In this document: positions 56,631-64,000 of the stretch, piece after piece
Position numbering within the stretch: the first letter of the stretch is position 1
Layout: each line of letters starts with the position of its first letter
Assembly: GCA_031769625.1 (NCBI GenBank)
Contig: JAUIMM010000135.1
Location: 6,995,501 to 7,059,500, forward strand
Length of the DNA stretch: 64,000 bases
Origin: Taudactylus pleione
Lineage: Eukaryota; Chordata; Amphibia; Anura; Myobatrachidae
Direction of reading: 5' to 3'
Made by a program: the position numbers and the translations under genes
The notes under the pieces: generated by a model
Seen by the model: only the letters and a program-made list of their open reading frames with translations
Told to the model about the DNA's origin: nothing
Databases searched by the model: none

Positions 56631-57260
56631 AGCCAGTTTGTGCAGGGACACATTAATTGCCAGCTTGTTTTGTGGGGGCCCAAACGAACCAATCATTTCA
56701 GCCACAGTTGTGTGGCAGACCCTGGCACTGAAATGATTGATTTGTTAAAGTGTGCATGTCCTGTTTATACAACATAAGGGTGGGTGGGAGGGCCCAAGGA
56801 CAATTCCATCTTGCACTTCTTTTTTTTCTTTGCATTATGTACAGTTTGGGGCCTAGTTTTTCTAACTGCCATCCTGTCTGCCACTGCAGTGTCACTCCTA
56901 GATGGGTCACGTGTTTGTGCCGCCCACTCGTGTCGCTTAGCATAGTCATCCAGCTACCTCGGTGCAACCTTTTGGACATGAAAACACTATTGTGAGGTGT
57001 GAGGTGTTCAGAATAGACTGGAAATGAGTGGAAATTAAGGTTATTGAGGTTAATAATAGCATAGGAGCAGAGAAACCAACAAATTCTGTGATTTTAGCTG
57101 TTTTTATGCTTTTTTTAAAAAAAATACAGATCCAAAACACAAAACCCAGAACCCAAAACACGGAAGGGTGGTTTTGGCAAAACCAATCCAGATCCAAAAC
57201 ACGAAGAAAGATCCAGATCCAAAACCAAAACACAAAACACGAAAAGTGGCCGGTGCACAC
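56631..57260 (+). other. 3' region of the hAT transposon
   Basis: Non-coding. From ~57110 onward short repeats such as aaaacacgaa and gatccaaaac in one orientation approach the right terminus; such subterminal repeats are usual transposase binding sites in hAT elements. Confidence 0.55.
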
Positions 57261-57402
57261 CCCTAGTTTATATTGCACAATAAAACTGGTTCTGACCAGC
57301 TTGCACAAAAACCCTGGACGGATGTGCTGTTTCCTGGCTGCTGTGTGTAAGGAGGTGTCCATTTACCCCAGGAGAGGGACCCCCTACCCCGACTGTATCA
57401 CA

Positions 57403-57426
57403 ATATATATATATATATATATATAT
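57403..57426. repeat. AT dinucleotide run at the gypsy 3' border
   Basis: (AT)n directly follows the LTR end. With the TA tract at 46464-46623 it suggests insertion into a TA-rich simple repeat. Confidence 0.9.
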
Positions 57427-57722
57427 GTTTTTAAAAACAGCTAAACTTCATGTAATTTTTTGCAATACAAAACGCAAAATTTTGGTTTCAAATCTGAATT
57501 CTGAACTGCCCCAATTTGTTCTTTTTGGATCTTCTCAGCAAATCAGAACTGCGACTCGGATTTGTGCGGATTCTTGAAACTCGGGTGGATTCAGATTTTC
57601 AGACAACCCTCTGGCAACTAGACAAATACTGCTGTGTGACTGGATCATAAATGTCACTATGTACTTTTTACCATTTGTAACTGGTTGGATCAATATGCAA
57701 TATGTGGTACTTTAGAGACAAT

Positions 57723-58244
57723 GGGCCTGATTCAACACGGATTGCGATTGCGGCATGCGATTATGTACGCAGTTCTTCGGTGAAAATATGCTAATGAATG
57801 CAATCGCATAGCTACACAGGCCAACATAAAGACGCCCACTTCCTCTATCTTTGATACCTTACAGTACAGCAACAACATTGGTACCATCAAGTAACTTCTG
57901 TGCCTCATGCACAATTACAGCAGGTCAAATCTTACTCAGAAATTGCTAAGCTTTCTGCAGACAGTGAGTACTCAAGCTGCACATGCCATCGCAGTGGCTA
58001 ATTTATGCTCGACCATGCAACGGCATTCAAACAGGCACATCTGTGTTTGGTCATCCACTCCCCCGTCAACACCCCCAAATGCTCTCTGCCTGTCACTCAC
58101 TCTGCAATGGCTTTCTGTACTATGCGTGATTGCAATGCGATCTCAGTTCACTGATCACGCACCTTGGTGCATACGCATGCGTGGTACGCAACAATCAGCC
58201 ATCTGCATGCACTGTTGCAGTTGCAATCCGGGCTGAATCAGGCC
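57723..58244. mobile_element. Harbinger-like MITE (copy G)
   Basis: The termini GGGCCTGATTCAACACGG and CCGGGCTGAATCAGGCC are flanked by AAT on both sides (57720-57722, 58245-58247). It is 522 bp. The interior is closer to copy B (1635-2143), with gcatgcgatt and tgcaatgcgat pieces. Confidence 0.8.
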
Positions 58245-59790
58245 AATGTACTAACATGCCCCTTAACACTGCACAAAGAGACATCCTGCATCACTGCTTA
58301 TCACTTGAATGTAATAAAAATAGAATCTAGTGCTGGTGCAATATGTAATGGCTATTGGGCAGCCCAGCTGAGCATGAGCGAGATCTAGAAATCATATGAG
58401 AATTAAATCCAAACAAACTATGCATGGTATCTGGGGCATGTAGGAGCCATTTTAGGTACGCATAGCATCATCCTCAGATAGAGCTATGTGTTTGGTGACA
58501 AGAAATAAAAAGTTCAGCTTTGTAAATTGGCAGAGAGGAAATGAAGGAGTAACAGGAGACATTTTTAAAATGACAAGCTGGTTTTGCATTTCATATAATT
58601 GCCACTTTAAAAATACAGGAAGACTCACAAGAGTTTCAGCATCGGCTGAAAGTCGCACCATATTACATAAGCCCCTGTGATAGCAGAAACAGTGGTAAAA
58701 GTGGGAATTTTGAAGTGGGGGTAAGGAGGCTCTCTGTGTATGCACGGCGAAGGCATGCCCAAAAAAATTGGGCATGGCCACACATCACTTGGGGGTGTGG
58801 CATTGCATCTTGAGGGGCGTGGTCCCTCATAATGGGGGGTGTCAGCATCAATCGCTCACCCTCTGCACCACTCACTCCTTCCTTTCCTTTCTCGCCTCTG
58901 CACCTCTCACTCCCTGCTTTCTTTTCTCATCCCCTGTATCTCTTACTCCCTCCTTTTCTCTCTTACTCCCTACAGACTGTCATTGAATGATATAGACAGG
59001 TCATACTCCGCTCATAGATAGTACACATGACCAGTGGCAGATCTTACCTAGGGCTGCGAGGCTGCATCCCCCCCAGTAAAATCAGTTACCTTAGTGAAGC
59101 CAGTGCAGCTGCACTGTGACTGGAGGTGGCTTCCTATTGGAAATGTCACCTGCCAGTCATGCTGAAGACAGGCAGCCCCAGGGGGAGTCTCCTTCCTCTG
59201 GGACTGCCAGTTCGGGCTGAGCTCAGCAGAGAGCAACTTCCAGTGGAAGCCGTTGCTCTGCCTTTTGGGCAGCCCTACTGAGCTTCTCGGGGCTGCAACC
59301 AATGCAGCCCAGAATAGCTTCTGTTATGCATGTGCAGCGCCACCGCCGCTCATGCGCCAGTCCCGATGCCTGTTAGATTCATTGAGCAGGGACTGTTAGG
59401 GACCCATTAGCTGCGGAAAACATATTTATTCTTCAACCTTCTAAGGTGGCGAGAAGAAATGTGCGTAAAGTCCATGGTTTTGGTGCCAAAACGGTAGTTC
59501 AGATGCTGAAACCATGACTTTAGATGGGTGTAGCCACACATCCGGTGCTTCTGGGCGCATCAAAAGTAATGGGTGCCAGAACAATTGAATTGCTCCGTCG
59601 GGTTCCCATTACTTAGACGCCACCCAAAAGAATTGAACTTCCCCTCCCTTAAGCTTTGCATGAAAAAAACCCAGCACATATTGGCACAGATAGGAAAATA
59701 AAGAAATACATAGGCCCCCGCAGAAAAAAATATAACACATAAGCTTTGCTTTAAAAAAAAAAACATACATTGGCACCCATAGGAAAATGT
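58245..59790. other. Unassigned non-coding stretch
   Basis: 58750-58860 has gggcatg/catgccc inverted pieces and a GTGTGGC-rich part of the kind common in frog repeats. 58850-58975 is a pyrimidine-rich run of ctcactccct pieces. A 133-codon frame read on the - strand (59560-59961) comes from the minisatellite. No gene is supported. Confidence 0.35.
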
Positions 59791-59794
59791 GGGG

Positions 59795-59912
59795 TACGCA
59801 GATGTGGTGGGGTACTCAGGGGTGGTGAAGCACACAGGGGTGATGGGATACACAGAGGTAATGAGGCACACAGGTGGTGGGGTACACAGGGGTGGTGGGG
59901 TACACTGTGCAC
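59795..59912. repeat. GGGGTACACAG minisatellite
   Basis: About six diverged copies of an 18-20 base unit like acacaggggtggtggggt. Frames through it on both strands are repetitive and not genes. Confidence 0.8.
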
Positions 59913-60344
59913 AGGAACAATAACTGTGGTTTCTGATATTACTCACCAGTTGCTTCTGCACAGAGATGAGGAGGAGGCTGTATGACTTTGACTGAGGGCT
60001 GTAATGGTGGAGAGCGATCCTTCTGGAGGAGTGATGAGGACTCGGAGGGAAGCAGGGAGCAGTGCAGGTGCCAGTGGCAGCAAATGTTGTACTATAGTAG
60101 AGAAAGAAGCCCCAGCAATTAATTGGTCCCAGCAGCAGGAACAGCTTCAGGGCTCAGACAGCTGCACCAACAGTCATCATCATAGCGGACCAGTATGGCG
60201 GGCTGTCCTGTCACTGGCGGGGGACAGATGCACACAGGCGGGCAAGCGGCACAGAGGAGGGCTCCGCAGCATGTACAGTATGAGTGAGGCAGAGCCGTTC
60301 TGGCAGGGGAAGGGCACAAACAAGTGGGCCACGGCACACTGCAG

Positions 60345-60567
60345 GGCTCCCCAGCGTCGGTGAGTGAGACCTTTCAGATGGGACACAGACACACAAGGCC
60401 AGTGCCAGTACCATGCATTGGTCCGCAGCGTGGTAAGAGTGAGTTCTCTGCCTTAAATCATCCCCACTCTTACTGCGCTGTGGAGCACTGCATGGTACCA
60501 GCGCTGGCCTTGTGTGTCTTTATTCCACCTGAAAAGTCTCACTCACCGATGCTGGGGACTCTGAGAA
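60345..60567. repeat. Hairpin with ~95-base imperfect arms
   Basis: 60350-60444 (tcggtgagtgagacctttcag ... gtaagagtgag) is inverted at 60467-60560 (ctcttactgcg ... tgaaaagtctcactcaccga). The loop is about 20 bases. It is probably a MITE; no target duplication was recognised. The 119-codon frame at 60004-60363 ends inside it and is unsupported. Confidence 0.65.
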
Positions 60568-60874
60568 CCCATCTGCACAGACACTGACTTGTGCTGTGGC
60601 GGGCAGTATGAGGGGCTGTTAGGGTAGTAGGTGGCTCAGCAGGACTCCTGGGCATGCCTGAGTGAAACTGTCACTTGGCATGTACAACTTTCCCACTCGG
60701 CGGCGGCGCTCAAGCCACACCTCTGCCTTCCGCTTTCAGAACTGCAGTCATGAGACAAAAAAATAAAAATGACTAATGCTTGAAGTGCCCGTATGTCATA
60801 ACGTTGCATACCGGCACACTTCTACACTGAGCAGAAATTTATAAGGTGTTCCTGGGTTGTGACTGGGAGGTAAC

Positions 60875-61852
60875 ATGGGGTGGATAAAAAGATGTACAGA
60901 GATGTTGTGTCTTATGGGAGTGTCGCAGGCATGTTGTGGACATGTCACTAAAAATGGTTGTGTACAGAGAGGCTGGACCGCTCTCGCAGGAGGCCACCAG
61001 GCAGGTGCTAGTTTCGAAGGTGCAAATGATAGTGCATCTATAGACTCACCAGATGGCAATGCAGCATCTATAGACTCACCAGATGGTAATGCAGCATCTA
61101 TAGACACACCAGATGGTAATGCAGCATCTATAGACTCACCAGATGGTAATGCAGTATCTATAGACACACCAGATGGCAATGCAGCATCTATAGACTCACC
61201 AGATGGTTATGCAGCATCTATAGACACACCAGATGGTAATGCATTATCTATAGACTCACCAGATGGTAATGCAGTATCTATAGACACACCAGATGGCAAT
61301 GCAGCATCTATAGACTCACCAGATGGTTATGCAGCATCTATAGACACACCAGATGGCAATGCAGCATCTATAGACACACCAGATGGTAATGCATTATCTA
61401 TAGACACACCAGATGGTAATGCAGCATCTATAGACACACCAGATGGTAATGCAGTATCTATAGACACACCAGATGGTAATGCATTATCTATAGACACACC
61501 AGATGGTAATGCCGCATCTATAGACACACCAGATGGCAATGCAGCATCTATAGACACACCAGATGGTAATGCATTATCTATAGACACACCAGATGGTAAT
61601 GCAGCATCTATAGACACACCAGATGGTAATGCAGTATCTATAGACACACCAGATGGTAATGCATTATCTATAGACACACCAGATGGTAATGCCGCATCTA
61701 TAGACACACCAGATGGCAATGCAGCATCTATAGACACACCAGATGGTAATGCATTATCTATAGACACACCAGATGGTAATGCAACATCTATAGACACACC
61801 AGATGGTAATGCAGTATCTATAGACTCACAGATGGTAATGCATTATCTATAG
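60875..61852 (+). other. 325-codon frame through the minisatellite
   Basis: The frame reads ~50 ordinary residues and then ten-residue repeats such as PDGNAASIDT. Because the unit is 30 bases, the - strand is open too (61327-61797, PSGVSIDAAL repeats). No promoter, splice or homology evidence makes it a gene. It is listed because a translated product would be a highly regular Asp/Ser-rich repeat protein. Confidence 0.15.
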
Positions 61853-61875
61853 ACTCACCAGATGGTAATGAGCAT
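61025..61875. repeat. 30-bp minisatellite with higher-order units
   Basis: About 28 copies of a 30-base unit (agatggtaatgcagcatcta plus tagacacacc). Variants at the gcagca/gcagta/gcatta triplets and tca/aca make larger periods: 120 bp (61141-61260 and 61261-61380, last unit differing) and 180 bp (61381-61560, copied base for base at 61561-61740, and begun again at 61741). The last two units lose a base each and end the array. Confidence 0.97.
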
Positions 61876-62036
61876 CTATAGACACATTTAGGTGCACGGA
61901 TGTACACCAGGGATTTGTAGCAGCATTGGCATAAGGACACATACATGACTGGGGCAAAAGACGTATCCGACTCAGAATCACGCCTTATGTTTGTTCCCAG
62001 TTGTAAAAGTACAACAAAATCTGCTGGTGCTAAATA

Positions 62037-62037
62037 C

Positions 62038-62074
<37 letters not shown>
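62037..62074. repeat. ATA trinucleotide microsatellite
   Basis: (ATA)n of about 12 copies. Confidence 0.95.
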
Positions 62075-62075
<1 letters not shown>

Positions 62076-62364
62076 CAAATGTAATACAGTAAATTATGCA
62101 CTTACAATTAAATAAATCTAACTACATGCAGAGCATTTCCAGCCTGCTGACGGAGCTGTAAACTATACATCTATAAAAATATCGGACTGTATCCTCAATA
62201 ATATTATATTATGGATTAACAAATCTCTATGATCAGTATATCATTTACACAAGGTTCCTCATTTCCAATTATTTCTAAATTCTGGGCCCAAAATACAGTT
62301 ATTTTCATTGGAAAAACACATATGTCATAAAGCTTTACTTTACATTAGGACACTGTGTGGGTTG

Positions 62365-62870
62365 GATTTGTTTTGTCGACATTAATCATGTTGACATGGT
62401 CATAATATCAACATTGACCAGTTTGACATTTATCATGTTGACGCCAACGAAATGTCGACATGATTCGAGTGTTGAGAAAACTGTGTGTCCTGGTGGTGCA
62501 GAGGCTTCACTTACCTGGTAACGGCACCAGCAATGTAGCTGTCAGTTGATTCAGAGTTATGACATTCATAAGAGCACTATCCCTAACCTTAATCCTAACC
62601 CTAAACCTCCTACTAGTACCTAACCCTAAACCTCCTACTAGTACCACACCCTCTCATCCCATGGCCTAGTCCTAACTCTCCCCCTCCCATTCCATAGCCT
62701 AACTATAAACTTCCCCTCCCGCACCCTAACCCTAATGTTGGCATCCTGTAGATGTTCCATGTCAACATTTTAACAAGGATCATAGCCTTTCAACATTATG
62801 GTGTTGAAATAATGATTGTCGACATTTTTAATGTCGACATGGTGACTGCTTCCCCTGTGGACAATACAGA
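62365..62870. mobile_element. MITE with GTCGACAT motifs
   Basis: Both ends carry repeated inverted pieces of gttgacat, atgtcgac and gtcgacattaatcatg (62378 on; 62818-62850). The core has CCCTAACCCTAAACCTCC pieces like those at 5095-5280. No clear target duplication was found. Confidence 0.55.
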
Positions 62871-63004
62871 ATATACATCCTTTGGCACTTTTCAGGCAGA
62901 TATTTTATTGGTGTTTTGTATGATTGTTTATTATACTGTAGATTGTAGCCATTTACATTTAATTTATTTCATTCAGCTGTGTTTCTGCTTTTGATTTTCC
63001 ACAG

Positions 63005-63317
63005 AACCTTTTTTATGATGTCTACACCACAGCAAAAACCCAACACACAACTTGGCCCTGTATATTACACCATCCCTCCACAGCCAAATACTATTCCTAC
63101 TAATATTCAATGGAACGTCCATCCTGGCCCAACACAGCCAAATGTGTATCCGGCTTCTCCAATGTGGAATGTCTCACCTGGACCACCACAGATGGTTTAC
63201 CCTACTGTCCAGCCTGTTGTACCTGGGTACAATGTCCATGCTGCTGTCATGCCGCAAGTCACAGGACTATCACAATGTCATCAGATTTTTCTACAGGGAA
63301 AACCTAAAACTCGGGGG
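63005..63317 (+). CDS. N-terminal exon of a second MS4A-like gene
   Basis: A pyrimidine-rich tract ending TTTTCCACAG precedes 63005, and GGGGTGAGTG gives a donor at 63318. ATG 63015 (with a second ATG directly after it) opens 101 codons ending in phase 0. The product is a Pro/Gln/Asn/Tyr-rich, non-hydrophobic N-terminus (MMSTPQQKPNTQ ... GPVYYTIPPQP), closing with IFLQGKPKTRG. MS4A proteins have such a cytoplasmic N-terminus ending in a FL-K-G-E-P-K-x-L-G type motif just before the first membrane helix, and the exon boundary fits that place. With the exons at 24-26 kb it suggests a tandem MS4A cluster, + strand. The remaining exons lie beyond the window. Confidence 0.65.
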
Positions 63318-63449
63318 GTGAGTGCTGCATTTATTATTAGACATTACAATAAGGTCACTGAAGGAAATGAAAGGTAGGGGTAGCATAACATGTGCTAGCC
63401 ATTCATTGTGTATGTATGCAATGTTGTGAGCTTACGATAAATGTGTATG

Positions 63450-63495
<46 letters not shown>
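63450..63495. repeat. TA microsatellite
   Basis: (TA)n of about 22 copies, directly next to a hAT terminus. Confidence 0.95.
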
Positions 63496-63498
<3 letters not shown>

Positions 63499-63705
63499 GG
63501 ATGTGCAGGCTCGGATAGGTTCGAGTTTGCACGCCGAGTTTGGATTTTTCCCTCCAAAAAACGGGACTCAGAAAGAGGCCAAACGTCATCTTGCATGGAC
63601 AAACATCATCATTCCTGGACTTTTGGTAAAAGGTACAACACAATTTTATAAAGAGAGAGGAAATAACAGGTTACAGCAATACCTTACTCAACAAATTATA
63701 CAATA
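63496..63705. mobile_element. hAT terminal fragment
   Basis: It starts TAGGGATGTGCAGGCTCGG, like the terminus of the hAT at 51029, followed by a related leader (gagtttggatttttccc, ccaaacgtcatc). No partner terminus was found before the window ends, so it is truncated or unusually diverged. It lies in the first intron of the MS4A-like gene. Confidence 0.6.
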
Positions 63706-63833
63706 AGCATGACTCAGATATTATAAAGGATCAATGACCCCCTCCCCCCAAAAAAAAAACTATAGGCACCCCTGCAATTTATCTACAGTATAACCTCACA
63801 CTGGAATTGTGAATTACGAAAGCAGTTAGGACA

Positions 63834-64000
63834 CAGGTTCTCAAACGCGGTCCTCAGGACCCAAAACAGTGCATATTTTGCAGGTCTCACAGAATCACAA
63901 GATAAATAATTACTCCACATGTGGAACTTTTAAAATGACTACACCTGTGCACCTGCTGGGTAACCTGGAAAACGTGCACTCTTTGGGGTCCTGAGGACCG
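63834..64000. mobile_element. hAT-type MITE, cut by the window end
   Basis: It starts CAGGTTCTCAAACGCGGTCCTCAGGACC, and the sequence folds back toward GGTCCTGAGGACCG at the very end. This is the arm structure of the abundant palindromic MITE with 'ggttctcaaa' termini. The last ~15 bases lie outside the window. Confidence 0.75.

Larger units (their letters stand above)
51029..57265 (+). mobile_element. Complete autonomous-looking hAT transposon (6.2 kb)
   Basis: Inverted termini TAGGGGTGAGCGG and CCGGTGCACACCCCTA (imperfect beyond the first bases) are bordered by GTTTATAT on both sides (51021-51028, 57266-57273), a perfect 8-bp duplication. Inside are a short leader, a tandem array (51541-53490), one long uninterrupted transposase gene and a 3' region with repeated gatccaaaac-type pieces that may bind transposase. 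It inserted into the gypsy 3' LTR and is therefore younger than it. A decayed relative lies at 26520-31123 and MITEs with similar termini at 31124-31284 and ~63496. Confidence 0.93.
46630..57402 (+). mobile_element. Gmr1-like Ty3/gypsy retrotransposon, defective
   Basis: Layout: rearranged 5' LTR (46630-47092), primer-binding-like TGGTGGAGAATGCGGGC (47095), Gag with SCAN-like part, zinc knuckle, protease, remnants of integrase, reverse transcriptase, RNase H, purine tract CAAAGGGGGGG (50567-50577), and 3' LTR (50581-57402) split by a hAT transposon. The integrase remnants lie upstream of the reverse transcriptase, the copia-like order described for Gmr1 elements. AT microsatellites flank both ends, so a 5-bp duplication cannot be recognised. 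Several stops and shifts make it inactive. Confidence 0.85.
50581..57402 (+). repeat. 3' LTR of the gypsy element, split by a hAT
   Basis: It starts TGTGATAGAAGC right after the purine tract and ends GACTGTATCACA. Without the hAT (51029-57265) and one copy of GTTTATAT the LTR is about 577 bp. The polyadenylation signal AATAAA (57280-57285) lies just after the hAT insertion. Confidence 0.88.

Noticed and set aside
46630..57402. Endogenous retrovirus with envelope gene
   Set aside because: Nothing lies between RNase H and the purine tract at 50567, the Gag is SCAN-like and the gene order is that of a Gmr1-type retrotransposon.
60875..61852. A 325-residue repeat protein gene
   Set aside because: The frame is open only because the minisatellite unit is 30 bases. 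The opposite strand is open as well, and no promoter, splice or homology evidence was seen.

Overview
This is a window of vertebrate nuclear DNA. It is gene-poor, AT-leaning and saturated with transposable elements. An anuran amphibian with a large genome is the best guess: it carries Ngaro-type tyrosine-recombinase retrotransposons, Penelope-like elements, Gmr1-like Ty3/gypsy elements with SCAN-like Gag, BED-finger hAT transposons and dense palindromic MITEs. No prokaryotic features, tRNA, rRNA or CRISPR were seen. The species is inference only.

Host genes: three exon-like blocks on the + strand look like parts of two tandem MS4A (membrane-spanning 4-domains A) genes. 24392-24514 reads as a fourth membrane segment and 26153-26356 as a final exon of the upstream gene. 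63005-63317 reads as the N-terminal exon of the downstream gene. The ~36.6 kb between them is almost entirely repeats. The last ~28 codons of the upstream gene's final exon read into a MITE.

Layout: 0.5-1.3 kb is a hAT-type MITE with a second MITE inside it. 2.4-4.7 kb holds a Penelope-like fragment and a spacer-less 1.2 kb palindrome inside another MITE. 5-9 kb holds nested hAT-type elements. 9.8-16.2 kb is a large inverted arrangement whose left arm was hit by a solo LTR and whose right arm keeps the empty site. 17.0-23.2 kb is a lightly damaged Ngaro element on the - strand (Gag, RT/RNase H, tyrosine recombinase, SGNH hydrolase). 26.5-31.1 kb is a decayed hAT. 38.8-41.6 kb is an LTR element with perfect 5-bp target duplications inside a hAT MITE with perfect 8-bp duplications. 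42.7-46.5 kb is a Penelope-like element whose two 1,194-bp terminal repeats are inverted and carry hammerhead-like motifs. 46.6-57.4 kb is a Gmr1-like gypsy element that lost most of its integrase. Its 3' LTR was hit by a 6.2 kb hAT transposon (51029-57265) with a perfect 8-bp duplication, an uninterrupted 1,037-codon transposase and a 160-bp tandem array in its 5' leader. 61.0-61.9 kb is a 30-bp minisatellite with higher-order structure.

A second thread is one MITE family (termini GGGCCTGATTCAGA, 3-bp target duplications) with at least seven dated insertions plus fragments. Nested insertions and intact target duplications let the order of many events be read from the sequence. All boundaries and identities were judged by eye.
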